Shown here one piece after another: positions 51,023 to 59,984 of a stretch of DNA of 64,000 bases. The notes beneath the pieces are model-generated. The model was given only the letters and a program-made list of their open reading frames with translations, was not told the DNA's origin and ran no database searches. Origin of the DNA: Nitrolancea sp040255925. GTDB lineage: Bacteria > Chloroflexota > Chloroflexia > Thermomicrobiales > Thermomicrobiaceae. The DNA lies in NCBI GenBank assembly GCA_040255925.1, contig JBDZVX010000002.1:1-64000 (forward strand). Reading direction: 5' to 3'. Numbering within the stretch: position 1 is the stretch's first letter; every line of letters begins with the position of its first letter. Both the position numbers and the translations under genes were made by a program.

Positions 51023-52270
51023 ATGCATCCTGCTCCCCACCCCACGCTAACGATCCGTTCCGAGGAGGGCAGTCCCCTCAACCAGCTTCTCTACACCAAC
51101 CAGGGGCAGCCTGCGTTCCGCTATCTTCCCGCGCGCTTCCAGGTGGTCGTAACCGCCGGCACCCTTCGATCGTCGAAAGCGGGATCTGCCGGCGCCCGGA
51201 TCGAGCTACCGGCTGGCTGGCGCGCGATTCCAAGCCTCGATCAGCCGATCCCGGATCAGGATTCGTCCGTGATCTGGACAGTCATCCCCATTGGTCAGCC
51301 GGATGATTTCACGGCCGATATCCGGGTGCGAATCAGCGACGGAACGGGACCGGTCGCGTTACTCACGGCACCCCTGGCGATTGAAATCCAAGGCTATAGC
51401 CAGTTCGATCCCGTACGGCATGGACTACCCTGGACGAATAGCGTCAGCGAGATCGGCGAGATCCGCCCAACCGCCGGGATCTTCGCGCGGACATTCGACG
51501 CGAGCTTCCTTCCAGCGTCATTCTTCGCCGGGCTCTACCGCGCGATCGTCTTCATCGGCGCCGGTCCCGGCCAGCATCAGGGAGGTCTGTGCACCGGCAT
51601 GGCCCGGACGGCACTGGAGCAAAGCCTGAACGCTCGTCAGAGCGGGAGCGCGGTCACGCACGATGAGGTGATCCTGCTCCACGGCCGGCAGCTCAGCGAT
51701 CGCGCGCTCCTCGCCTCCTCACCCTGGTTCTTCGCACCCAGTCCACGCCGGGCCTTCGAACGGTTCAAGGCGAGCATCCTCGACACTGGCCGGAGCGAGG
51801 TCTGCTTCGATATCGGCGTTCCCCGCCCCTGGAGACTGGATATCCCCCAGGCATTGGTCCAACTCGGCCACACCGTCGTCCCCTACGCGTTCCGGCAAGC
51901 GAGCCGGGATCAGGCCGAGGTGATGATCTATGACCCCAACCGCCCCGCCGAATCGCGGGCCGGACAAACCACCATCCTTTTCGACCTGCGCGATGACCGC
52001 TACGAGTACGAGCCGTGGGCGCACCGCGATGACCGCTCGATTACCGTAATCGCGGCGCCTCAGGCTGCCTACCGGAACGGCCGGACAGCGTTCCTCGCCA
52101 GCGCCGCCAGCCTGATCCTCTACCCGCGCTCGATCACGCGGAGCCGCCCGCTGCTCCGGCGGCGGGGTCTTCCAGCACTGGCACTTGCGGCCACGATCAC
52201 CGTTGGGTTGGGGCTGCTCTACCGGCGGCGGAAACAGCCGGACGTCGGGCATTCGCCGGTAGCCCGATGA
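51023..52270 (+). CDS. Membrane protein with papain-like cysteine peptidase signature
   Basis: A 415-residue protein not matched to a named family. The middle has a possible papain-like triad: Cys190 in HQGGLCTGMA, His283 in LGHTVVPYAF and Asp304/Asn306 in MIYDPNRP, an order and spacing that fits C1/C39-type folds. An N-terminal beta-rich domain (1-125) precedes it and one span lies near 384-402 (ALALAATITVGLGLLY), followed by a basic tail. ATG 51023 has no clear ribosome site and follows nrdR by 17 nt. A peptidase role is my inference. Confidence 0.6.
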   Translation: MHPAPHPTLTIRSEEGSPLNQLLYTNQGQPAFRYLPARFQVVVTAGTLRSSKAGSAGARIELPAGWRAIPSLDQPIPDQDSSVIWTVIPIGQPDDFTADIRVRISDGTGPVALLTAPLAIEIQGYSQFDPVRHGLPWTNSVSEIGEIRPTAGIFARTFDASFLPASFFAGLYRAIVFIGAGPGQHQGGLCTGMARTALEQSLNARQSGSAVTHDEVILLHGRQLSDRALLASSPWFFAPSPRRAFERFKASILDTGRSEVCFDIGVPRPWRLDIPQALVQLGHTVVPYAFRQASRDQAEVMIYDPNRPAESRAGQTTILFDLRDDRYEYEPWAHRDDRSITVIAAPQAAYRNGRTAFLASAASLILYPRSITRSRPLLRRRGLPALALAATITVGLGLLYRRRKQPDVGHSPVAR

Positions 52271-52271
52271 G

Positions 52272-52562
52272 CTAGCGGACCTCCCAGAAGACGTCCACAC
52301 TCCCGTCCACTCCCCGCCCCTCGACCAGCACCGTGTAACGGCCACCCCTCCCAACCGGCAGCGTGACACGATCCTCGCCATCGTCAGCCAGCACCACCCG
52401 CCAGGCGGCGAGGCCATCCGGCGCGCGAACGACAATGGATAGACTCCCGGCGCGCACTCGCGCGACGTACTGGAGCGCGATCACCCCGCCGGGCGCGGCC
52501 AGGAATTCGCCGCGGCTGACTCCGGTGAGCGACCCCTGATGGGAGATATTCCCCTGGTACAC
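52272..52562 (-). CDS. Hypothetical beta-rich protein, 96 aa
   Basis: I do not recognise the family. The protein is a run of beta-strand-like segments (GGVIALQYVARVRAGSLSIVVRAPDG, AAWRVVLADD, GRYTVLVEGRG, GSVDVFWEVR), which resembles pre-peptidase C-terminal or jelly-roll domains. No signal peptide is seen. The ATG lies at 52562; one base separates its stop from the convergent 51023 gene. No terminator is seen between them, so the two transcripts probably overlap. Confidence 0.55.
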   Translation of the reverse strand: MYQGNISHQGSLTGVSRGEFLAAPGGVIALQYVARVRAGSLSIVVRAPDGLAAWRVVLADDGEDRVTLPVGRGGRYTVLVEGRGVDGSVDVFWEVR

Positions 52563-52820
52563 GGCACACCATCCATTCAGCTCGGACCAGGCCGTCTCCC
52601 GGCATCAAGCAGCATATGTGCCGGGCGCGGCGGGTATCGACGCGCTTTGAATGCGATCTCGGAGAGCCATTCAGGGAGAGAAGAACGAACCCGTAGCTGG
52701 AACGGGTGCGGGGGCAGGCCGTGGCACGTGTTGCGATCATTCGAGCACGATCAGGACGCGACCGACATCCACGGCCCTGCGGAAACCGTATTGATCGAAG
52801 GAGCAGCGGCAGACGAAAGC

Positions 52821-53147
52821 TTAGCTCAGATACTTGTTGATCGACTGCAACAGCCGCTGCTTCGGCTGGGCACCGATGATCCGCTCGACTGCCTTCCCAT
52901 CCTTGTAGAGCACCAGCGTCGGAATACTCGTAATGCCAAGCTGCATGGCAGTCTGCTGATTCTCATCGACGTTGACCTTCGCTACCTTGAGCGAACCTTC
53001 CTTCTCGTTCGCGATCTCATCGAGTATCGGGGCAACGATCCGGCACGGACCGCACCATACCGCCCAAAAATCGACGAGCACCGGAACTTTGGACTCCAGC
53101 ACTTCCTTCGTGAACGTGCTGTCGGTGACGGTTACGGACTTCGGCAT
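52821..53147 (-). CDS. trxA: Thioredoxin
   Basis: A 108-residue thioredoxin with WCGPC (Cys32 and Cys35), the FWAVWCGPC context, KVNVDENQQTAMQLGITSIPTLVLYKDG with the cis-Pro, and the C-terminal helix LLQSINKYL. It reduces protein disulfides in the cytosol. ATG 53147 has AAAGGAGT about 9 nt upstream; the frame to 53213 is not used. It stands alone on its strand and is divergent from the glycosyltransferase gene. Confidence 0.95.
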   Translation of the reverse strand: MPKSVTVTDSTFTKEVLESKVPVLVDFWAVWCGPCRIVAPILDEIANEKEGSLKVAKVNVDENQQTAMQLGITSIPTLVLYKDGKAVERIIGAQPKQRLLQSINKYLS

Positions 53148-53275
53148 CCTCGTGACTCCTTTATTCTGTTCCACCCGCATGCCGCCGATGCGGACCGCTA
53201 CAATCCGGAACAACGCGGGGTAATCCCGCTATTCCACCCGGCATGGTGGCATCAGAAGTGTACAAACACCTCTGT

Positions 53276-53281
53276 TATAAT
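53276..53281 (+). promoter_or_regulatory. -10 box of a nearly leaderless glycosyltransferase transcript
   Basis: A consensus TATAAT ends 9 nt before the ATG at 53291. Transcription would start about 1-3 nt before the start codon, so the mRNA should have almost no leader. A TGTACA sits 11 nt upstream, too close for a normal -35. Confidence 0.5.
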
Positions 53282-53290
53282 CCTCGCGAC

Positions 53291-54487
53291 ATGGATACCA
53301 ATCGGAACCGGATCGGCCTGGATGGCCTCTTTCTCCATCAGCCTATCACAGGGAGCGGGCAGTATACGCTGCACCTGTGGCATTCGCTATCCAGCGCCGG
53401 GGCTGATCTCGACCCGGTCCTGCTCCTACCGGACGATAGCGGCGAATCGGGCTCCGCCGAACCCGGTGGCCTTGTGATTCCACCACCCCGCTGGGCCCGT
53501 AACGCGAAGGCGCGAAAGCTGTGGTGGGAGCAGCGCGGCGTGGTCGAAGCCGCGCGGCGGGCACGAATCCACCTGCTGCATACTCCCTATTTCTCCAGCC
53601 CACTCCTCTCGCCGGTCGCGGGGATCACCACCATCCACGATGTCATCCCGCTCATCTTCCCGATTTATGCCGAGTCGCTCGTGATGCGGATGTACCTTCG
53701 GCTGACCGGCTCGGCCGTCCGGCGCGCCAGAGCGGTCATCACCGATTCCAACTGTTCCCGCCGCGACATCGCCCATTGGCTCCGGATTCCCCAGGAGCGG
53801 ATTCATGTTATCCCACTTGCCGCCGACGAACGATTCCACCCGGCACACGATCCGGAATCCGACCAGAGACTCCGATCCCGTTTCAGCCTGCCGGGGCCGG
53901 TCATCTTCAACGTCGGCGGCTTGGACGCGCGCAAGAACCTTGCCGTTCTCGTGGAGGCATTCGCCCGGGCGCTCCCCCAACTCAACCCGGACACCCGCCT
54001 CGTGATCGCCGGTCGCGCCCATTCCGGCAACGAGCGGTTGTATCCATCGCTGGAGCCGGTGATCCGGGTGTGGGGAGTGCGGGATCAGGTGATCCTAACC
54101 GGCGCGATCAGTGAAGAGGAGAAGCTTGGCCTTTACCGCCTGGCCGATCTCTACATCTTCCCATCGCTCTACGAAGGGTTCGGCCTCTCGCCACTAGAAG
54201 CCATGGCCTGTGGTACCCCGGTGATCGCATCGAACCGCTCCAGCCTCCCGGAAGTCGTCGGCAACGGCGGACTCCTGGTCGACCCAACGCCGGCGAAGCT
54301 CGCCGCGGCGATGATCCCGGTCCTGACCGATCAGGATCTGCGCGATGATATGGCGCGCCGTGCGCTCGATCAAGCGGCCCGCTTTTCCTGGCGGAAGGCC
54401 GGGGAGATGACCTGCTCGGTCTACCGCGATGTGCTCTCCGCCGATCGGAACGAGCCGCCGCGACCGGCTCCCGGCCCCCCACGATAG
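53291..54487 (+). CDS. Glycosyltransferase family 4 (GT4-like)
   Basis: A 398-residue retaining GT-B enzyme. The N-terminal acceptor domain has GSGQYTLHLWHSL and TIHDVIPLIFP; the C-terminal donor domain includes FNVGGLDARKNLAVLVEAF and the E-x7-E signature in PSLYEGFGLSPLEAMACGTPVIAS. It probably adds a sugar (donor and acceptor unknown) to a cell-surface glycan. There is no ribosome site, but the leaderless promoter explains that. The frame is open to 53243. The next gene is 157 nt away. Confidence 0.92.
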   Translation: MDTNRNRIGLDGLFLHQPITGSGQYTLHLWHSLSSAGADLDPVLLLPDDSGESGSAEPGGLVIPPPRWARNAKARKLWWEQRGVVEAARRARIHLLHTPYFSSPLLSPVAGITTIHDVIPLIFPIYAESLVMRMYLRLTGSAVRRARAVITDSNCSRRDIAHWLRIPQERIHVIPLAADERFHPAHDPESDQRLRSRFSLPGPVIFNVGGLDARKNLAVLVEAFARALPQLNPDTRLVIAGRAHSGNERLYPSLEPVIRVWGVRDQVILTGAISEEEKLGLYRLADLYIFPSLYEGFGLSPLEAMACGTPVIASNRSSLPEVVGNGGLLVDPTPAKLAAAMIPVLTDQDLRDDMARRALDQAARFSWRKAGEMTCSVYRDVLSADRNEPPRPAPGPPR

Positions 54488-54533
54488 CACCCTGAGTCTT
54501 CGCTAAATAGCACGCCCTAACCTAACAATCGTA

Positions 54534-54545
54534 CCTTCCGGAAGG
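54534..54545. repeat. CCTTCCGGAAGG palindrome
   Basis: Perfect 12-nt palindrome in the gap between the glycosyltransferase and CAP genes, 99 nt before the CAP start. It could be a regulator site or a transcript-end hairpin. Confidence 0.35.
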
Positions 54546-54643
54546 ATTCCACTCGGATATTGCGTGACCCCAGTGGTCGAAGCTGGTATCCTTGGCAACC
54601 CCGGGGAAGGGAACTCGCGCGGCGCGAACGAAGGGAAGGGAAA

Positions 54644-55606
54644 ATGCTCCGCACGAGACTGTACCGCGCCACCGTGTGCGGTCTGAGCCTCCTTGCGTTG
54701 GTGCTCCAGACCGGAGTAGCGGCAGCAGCGGGGGACTCAGGAACCGCCGGGTGGCCTACCGGCTGGCCGGATGATCGCGGCGTACGCCAGGCCGCGGGAA
54801 GCCCGGCCGACCAATGGAGGGACAACCAGTGGTCGAGGAACGACAGCCGCGAGCAGTATCCTGGCTATGATCTCGTGGACGACTGGGGGGACAACCAGTG
54901 GTCCGGAGACAGCGGCGCTCCGCAAACCACAAGCGATCCAGCGGATAATTGGTGGGACAGCCAGTGGTCCGGAACTGACGGTGCTCCGCAAACCGAAAGC
55001 GATTCAGCGGGCAACTGGTGGGACGAATGGTGTGATCGATGGTTCAACCATCCGTTCTTCCAGGACGACTCCCCGGAATCGCCGGAACCGTCAGCGTCAC
55101 CTGGGCCGAGTACATCGCCAGGGCCGTCAACGTCTCCTGAGCCGAGTACGTCACCGGAACCATCCACGTCTCCTAAGCCAAGTCCTTCGCCATCTACTGC
55201 CCCGGCGAGTGGAGACTTGGCAGGCCAGCTTGCGGACCTCCTCAATAAGGCGCGAGCTGAGCAGGGACTGGAACCGTTGACCCGCGACTCAAGCGTGGAC
55301 CAGGTCGCTACGCACCGAAGCCAAGATATGGCGGACCGTGGCTACTTCAGTCATACGACACCAGACGGGACAGATGTGTACGATGAACTGGAGACCGCGG
55401 GCATCGCGTTCACCGCGGCGGGCGAGATCATTGCCGAGAATACCTATCCGGTCGACCGAGCCGCCGCGATCGCTGCCGATGGGCTCCTGAACAGCCCCGG
55501 ACACCGGGCCATCATTCTCGACCCGAACTACACGAAGTTCGGTGTCGGCGATGCCACCGACAGCAACGGGATGCATATCTTCACCGGAGTCTATATCCGG
55601 GATTGA
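54644..55606 (+). CDS. Secreted CAP-domain protein with Trp-rich repeats
   Basis: A 320-residue exported protein. A signal peptide (RATVCGLSLLALVLQTGVAAAA) is followed by a Trp/Asp/Asn-rich region with three related units (QWRDNQWS, WGDNQWSG, WWDSQWSG), then a Pro/Ser/Thr linker and a C-terminal CAP domain of about 125 residues. The CAP domain shows LLNKARAEQGLEPL, YFSHTTPDG, GEIIAENTYP and NSPGHRAIILDPNYTKFGVG, with the His/Glu pair near the cleft. Bacterial CAP proteins have uncertain roles, possibly lipid or wall binding. ATG 54644 has AAGGGAAGGG. Confidence 0.88.
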   Translation: MLRTRLYRATVCGLSLLALVLQTGVAAAAGDSGTAGWPTGWPDDRGVRQAAGSPADQWRDNQWSRNDSREQYPGYDLVDDWGDNQWSGDSGAPQTTSDPADNWWDSQWSGTDGAPQTESDSAGNWWDEWCDRWFNHPFFQDDSPESPEPSASPGPSTSPGPSTSPEPSTSPEPSTSPKPSPSPSTAPASGDLAGQLADLLNKARAEQGLEPLTRDSSVDQVATHRSQDMADRGYFSHTTPDGTDVYDELETAGIAFTAAGEIIAENTYPVDRAAAIAADGLLNSPGHRAIILDPNYTKFGVGDATDSNGMHIFTGVYIRD

Positions 55607-55645
55607 CGCCATACGTTCCTAACGTCGCGCAGATCCCTCCCCGCA

Positions 55646-55671
55646 CACCCGCTCGGATTTCCGGGCGGGTG
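55646..55671 (+). terminator. Terminator hairpin after the first CAP gene
   Basis: CACCCGCTCGG (55646-55656) and CCGGGCGGGTG (55661-55671), one G-T pair, 39 nt after the stop. Together with the preceding A it is identical over 27 nt to the hairpin after peptide 2. Confidence 0.7.
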
Positions 55672-56190
55672 CTGTGTTGAAACTCGGTGATGGAACCCCT
55701 CTCCGGGGCGCGACTGGCCGGACAACGACGGAAGATTACAGATCGTATCGATCAGCGTATCAGAAACCGCAATCCCGGCAGTCCTGGCATAAAGCTCGCG
55801 GGCGGTCGAACCGGAAGACCGCGAAGTACGAGCTCATAAACAAGGATCGCTAACCAGGATCGTTCAGGGCTACCCCATTGAAGCCGGGCACGGAAAGTAG
55901 CGCTGCACCGGGTAATTATTCCGCGCGAGGGGGGTAACGATGATAATCGACGCCCTGGCAAAAACCGTTCGCCAGTTCGGGCGACGCTGTGCGCAAACGC
56001 CGCTTCGCGGTTTTCTGGATGGATGCCTCTGGAAGAGCACCACGTGGAGATCTAGCCCGGTGACGGCGCAAACCTAGCCTTCGAAACGGGGATCATAAGT
56101 GAATATGAGAATAGTCGAGGAAGACCGGCAGCGGAATCTCCGGCGTTGCCGGAACAAGCACCTGCGGAGATACGCGAAGGGAGCCAGCGC
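55672..56190. other. Spacer between CAP genes
   Basis: About 520 nt. A weak TTCGAA (56080-56085) and TATGAG (56104-56109) pair, spacer 18 nt, may drive the second CAP gene. No gene is credible; a 69-codon minus-strand frame lacks family features. Confidence 0.35.
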
Positions 56191-56745
56191 ATGCGCCCAA
56201 CGAGCAACTTTCGCATCCTCGCCTTGAGCCTGGGGCTCCTCATCGTTCTGTTGATCCCCGGTTCAGCGTTAGCCGCTGGGTTTCCTATGCCCGGCTGGTG
56301 GGGAGACGATATGGACTTCGCGCACAGCTTCCCAGGCCAACCCGCTCCGGCAGATCTCGCCGGCCAGCTTGCGACCGATCTCAATAACGCTCGTGCCCAG
56401 CACGGGCTTCGGCCACTGGCCCGTTCCGCTGTGTTGGATCGGATCGCGGCAGCCAGATCCCAGGACATGGTGAATCTCCACTATTTCAGCCACACGACGC
56501 CGAGCGGGACCACGGTGCTCAAATCGTTGCGAAGCCAGGGCGTCAGGTTCCGAAAGGCCGGCGAGGTGATCACCGAGAATGAATACCCGGGAGATCAGAG
56601 CGCCGCGACAGCCGAGGAGAGCCTTCTTAACAGCGCCGAACACCGAGCCGTTATCCTCGATCCGAACTACTCCGCGTTCGGTGTTGGTGAGGCGACCAAC
56701 GACGCCGGGATGCACATCTTCACCGCAGTGTATATTCAGAGGTAA
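56191..56745 (+). CDS. Secreted CAP-domain protein (short paralogue)
   Basis: A 184-residue protein with a signal peptide (ILALSLGLLIVLLIPGSALAA), a short linker with PGWWGDD, and a CAP domain. The domain matches the previous gene closely: LATDLNNARAQHGLRPL, YFSHTTPSGTTV, GEVITENEYPGD, NSAEHRAVILDPNYSAFGVGEA. It lacks the long Trp-rich and Pro/Ser regions. A tandem duplication with loss or gain of the linker is likely. ATG 56191 has GAAGGGAG; the open frame to 56146 is not used. Confidence 0.87.
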   Translation: MRPTSNFRILALSLGLLIVLLIPGSALAAGFPMPGWWGDDMDFAHSFPGQPAPADLAGQLATDLNNARAQHGLRPLARSAVLDRIAAARSQDMVNLHYFSHTTPSGTTVLKSLRSQGVRFRKAGEVITENEYPGDQSAATAEESLLNSAEHRAVILDPNYSAFGVGEATNDAGMHIFTAVYIQR

Positions 56746-57207
56746 GGCTTAAACATCTCGACCTTGGAATGATCCGGGATGACGCCGCGACGATGCCGGG
56801 GACCAGCACCACCTGATCGACGCACCGGCCGTCGCATTCAACCCGTACTTCATACTTGACTCCCCCGCAACCGTTTAAGCTCCTATAGTAACGGGTATGC
56901 CCCGCTTAGGTGGGAAACCCATAGGTCATTGAGGGATGTGGAGTTAGCGGTTACTGGGGAAACTGGGTGTGATCAGCCTCCGCGTGCGAATCAGGCCAAA
57001 AAATCCGCGGGACACCTGGATGCTCGTATGGTCTTGACAGTCAGAGGCGCAAGCCATACGATAATCCTGACTAAAACCGTCGGATTTCACTTGGGCCGTG
57101 ATACGCGTTCAAGACCGTACCGATCCGACTCGGTATGGAGAACAGCTCGCTCGGATTTTGTGAAGAGAGATTACCCTTAAGAATCGTGGACAAGGAGGGG
57201 CAGAGCC
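56746..57207. other. Spacer before the cupin gene
   Basis: 462 nt. It contains the cupin promoter (57034-57062). An 83-codon plus frame from 56929 has no ribosome site. I see nothing else. Confidence 0.4.
57034..57062 (+). promoter_or_regulatory. Sigma-A promoter of the cupin gene
   Basis: Consensus TTGACA at 57034-57039 and TACGAT at 57057-57062, spacer 17 nt. It gives a 5' UTR of about 140 nt. Confidence 0.65.
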
Positions 57208-57603
57208 TTGGATATCATCCACATCGGTTTTCAACCTGTCCGGAAAGCGCCGTTCCCGAACGGCCCTAGTGTTGAGATCCTGGCCGAACAACTCCCGATT
57301 GAAGGGAGAAAGATTGCCGCCGCACACGTGCATTTGCCACCCGGCAGTATGATGCCGCCTCACGCTCACGGCGAATCCGAAGCCATTGTCACGCCGCTGA
57401 ATGGACAAGTGGTGCTCGCCAGTGACGACCAACACGAAGTCCTTGAGCCGGGAATGATCGCAATGATCGCGATTGGAGAAAAGGTCCGTGTGGAGAACGC
57501 CACGTCGGAGCCGGTGTCGTTGCTCGCGGTGTTCGCCCCGACCAGCTTCATCACCGCCCTAGCTTCCTGGCCGATTACGGACGCAGACAACTCTACGCCA
57601 TGA
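57208..57603 (+). CDS. Cupin-domain protein
   Basis: A 131-residue single-domain cupin. The metal motif PPHAHGESEAIVTPLNGQVVL gives His52, His54 and Glu59 with the conserved Gly, and the second motif follows as LEPGMIAMIAIGEKVRVENATSE. The ligand is unknown; it may be a sensor or a small-molecule isomerase. The start is TTG 57208, with AAGGAGGGG about 8 nt upstream. It is followed by a methyltransferase gene after 36 nt, probably in one operon. Confidence 0.85.
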   Translation: MDIIHIGFQPVRKAPFPNGPSVEILAEQLPIEGRKIAAAHVHLPPGSMMPPHAHGESEAIVTPLNGQVVLASDDQHEVLEPGMIAMIAIGEKVRVENATSEPVSLLAVFAPTSFITALASWPITDADNSTP

Positions 57604-57639
57604 CGACGACGAGAACCACCACGGAAGGACGGACGTGCC

Positions 57640-58464
57640 GTGAATGAGCACACTTTCGAGGACGTGGTCCCGGGCCAGCAACTCGACCTTAGGAAGATGC
57701 CTGGACATTGGCTGCTTGCTCGCATGGGTAAACGGGTTCTCCGGCCAGGTGGCCGGGAGCTAACGCGCCGGATGCTTGACACGGTGGCCGTCGGCCCCAA
57801 CGACGCTGTTGTGGAGTTCGCCCCGGGACTCGGAGCCACCGCCCGAATGGTGCTTGAACGCAACCCAGCATCATACACTGCTATTGAGCGCGACGAAATT
57901 GCATCCGGGCGACTTGGCCGCACCCTTAGTGGACCAGGACGCGAGTTCCACAGCGGGACGGCGGAAGAGTCCGGCCTGCCGGACGAGTCCGCGACCGTCG
58001 TCTATGGCGAGGCCATTCTCACAATGCAACCCCAGAGTACGAAGTCCAGGATCGCTCGCGAAGCCTACCGGCTTCTTAAACCTGGGGGCCGCTACGCGAT
58101 TCACGAGCTATGCCTGGCGCCGGAAGACCTGGACGAGAGCAAACGAGAAGAGATCTTGCACGAGCTCGTGGAGACCGTCCACGTCGGTGCCCGGCCGCTC
58201 CTCCGTTCGGAGTGGCGTGCGCTGTTGGAAGGCGCGGGCTTCACGGTCGGCCAGGAGTTCACAGCACCATTGCGCCTCCTTGAGCCTGGCCGGCTGATAC
58301 GGGACGAGGGCCTCGGTGGCACCCTGCGATTCACGGCGAATGTCCTACGAGACCCAGTCGCACGCGCGCGAGTGACCGCCCTACGAGGCGTGTTTCGCAA
58401 ATATCAGGCTCACCTTGCAGCCATCGCGTTGGTAGCGACCAAGCCGGTGCAAGACGTGGCATAA
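57640..58464 (+). CDS. Class I SAM-dependent methyltransferase
   Basis: A 274-residue methyltransferase. Motif I is VVEFAPGLGATARMVLER (the acidic residue is in VEFAPG), followed by AIERDE and GTAEESGLPDESATVVYGEAILTMQ, and motif IV-like YRLLKPGGRYAIHELCLAPED. The substrate is unknown, and the last 80 residues lack a known recognition domain. The start is GTG 57640; GGAAGGA lies about 10 nt upstream. Co-transcribed with the cupin. A short GGCGC/GCGCC hairpin follows at 58469-58481. Confidence 0.88.
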   Translation: MNEHTFEDVVPGQQLDLRKMPGHWLLARMGKRVLRPGGRELTRRMLDTVAVGPNDAVVEFAPGLGATARMVLERNPASYTAIERDEIASGRLGRTLSGPGREFHSGTAEESGLPDESATVVYGEAILTMQPQSTKSRIAREAYRLLKPGGRYAIHELCLAPEDLDESKREEILHELVETVHVGARPLLRSEWRALLEGAGFTVGQEFTAPLRLLEPGRLIRDEGLGGTLRFTANVLRDPVARARVTALRGVFRKYQAHLAAIALVATKPVQDVA

Positions 58465-58808
58465 ACATGGCGCGAAGCGCCGCCCTAGCCCCCGGCTATT
58501 TAATCATCATGGGCGGCATCGCTTGGACGAGCCTCGCTCACGTACATACCGGAGACTCCTGATGGTAAACAGCGCGTAGGCGACCCCTGCACGTCAATCA
58601 GGTGGCCCCCATCAAGTTATGCCCACCAACGGTGTGGTATCCTACCCGGCTTACGGTAGCTGAGCGCTACTCTGCTCCTGCCCTTCGTCTGAACGCTGAC
58701 GGTAGCGATTTGTTCCTACCAGACTTCAGCACAAAAACGTTAGGATAACGACGTCGGGCAAGCCCTTGTGAGCGATTCACGAGCAGGTGGGCAAAGGGAA
58801 CCAGTCCG
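58465..58808. other. Spacer before the second glycosyltransferase
   Basis: 344 nt. It contains a GGCGC/GCGCC hairpin (58469-58481) after the methyltransferase and two ACGGTAGC copies near 58655 and 58699. I see no gene or clear promoter. Confidence 0.3.
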
Positions 58809-59966
58809 TTGAAGATTCTGATGGTCTCCAAGGCACCGCTGAATGGGCTGTACCAGAAGACGCTGGAGGCCCTAGCCCGCCTTCCGGAGGTTGATCTACT
58901 GGCGGTGGTTCCACCCTACTGGAATGAGGAACGCGTAGGGGTCGTACGGCTGGAACGACGGTATACCGAAGGGTACCAGTTGGTGGCTGAACCGATGTTC
59001 CTCAACGGCCACCATCACCTGCACTTCTATCCCGGTCTCTGGGCACAGGCGCGGCGTTTCCGGCCGGATATCCTCCACATCGAGGAGGAACCCTACAACG
59101 TCGTCACGCTCCATACCTCGCTGATCGGCCGGATGGTCGGCGCCAAAGTGGTATTCGTCTCGTGGCAGAACCTCTTCCGGCGCTATCCGCCGCCCTTCAG
59201 CCTGTTTGAGCGGCTCAATTACCAGATCGCCGCCGCGGGGATCGCCGGGAGCCAGGATGCCGCCGATATCCTGCGCCGGAAAGGCTACCCCCGGCACCTA
59301 GAGGTGATCCCGCAGCTCGGCGTCGATCCCGACGTTTTCCGCCCGAGGGAAACCGAGTCGTCGCGAGAACTCCCAATCATCGGCTACGCCGGGCGGCTGG
59401 TTCCGGAAAAGGGGACCGATCTGGTGATCGACGCGCTGGCCCACCTCACTCACCGCGCGCAGCTCCACATCATCGGCGACGGGACCGAACGGCTGGCGCT
59501 CGAACAGCGCGCGGCCAGCCTCGGCATTCGTGACCGCGTGCGCTTCCGTGGGACTGTCTCTCCGGGCGAGATGCCGAAAGCGCTCAGCGAACTCGATATC
59601 CTCGTGGTGCCATCGCGGACGCGCCGCAACTGGAAAGAACAATTCGGGCGCGTGATCATTGAAGCGATGTCCTGCCAGGTACCAATCGTGGGGTCCGATT
59701 CCGGGGAGATTCCCCACGTCATCGGCGAGGGCGGGCTAATCTTTCCCGAGGGCAATGTGGTCCTGCTCGCCAGGCGGCTCGATGAACTTCTGGCCAGCGG
59801 CGAAAAGCGGCTGGAGATCGGCCGGCTGGCGCGCGAGCGGGTACTTGACCACTTCACACCGGACCGGATCGCCGAGCGCAACTACAGCCTCTACCAGATG
59901 CTTCTCCCAAATGGAAAACGCGCTCCCAAGAGGCGCGCAAGACCAGCCAAGGACGCCGGCAAATAG
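58809..59966 (+). CDS. Glycosyltransferase family 4 (GT4-like)
   Basis: A 385-residue GT-B glycosyltransferase. The N-terminal half includes KILMVSKAPLNGLYQKTLEALARL and FVSWQNLFRRYPPPF; the donor half has IGYAGRLVPEKGTDLVIDAL and the EQFGRVIIEAMSCQVPIVGSDSGEIPHVIGEGG signature. The acceptor is unknown. It starts with TTG 58809, with an AAGGGAAC site. The C-terminus is basic (KRAPKRRARPAK). The next gene begins 18 nt later, so it is probably in one operon. Confidence 0.9.
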   Translation: MKILMVSKAPLNGLYQKTLEALARLPEVDLLAVVPPYWNEERVGVVRLERRYTEGYQLVAEPMFLNGHHHLHFYPGLWAQARRFRPDILHIEEEPYNVVTLHTSLIGRMVGAKVVFVSWQNLFRRYPPPFSLFERLNYQIAAAGIAGSQDAADILRRKGYPRHLEVIPQLGVDPDVFRPRETESSRELPIIGYAGRLVPEKGTDLVIDALAHLTHRAQLHIIGDGTERLALEQRAASLGIRDRVRFRGTVSPGEMPKALSELDILVVPSRTRRNWKEQFGRVIIEAMSCQVPIVGSDSGEIPHVIGEGGLIFPEGNVVLLARRLDELLASGEKRLEIGRLARERVLDHFTPDRIAERNYSLYQMLLPNGKRAPKRRARPAKDAGK

Positions 59967-59984
59967 CTTCGGAGAGAGACCAGG

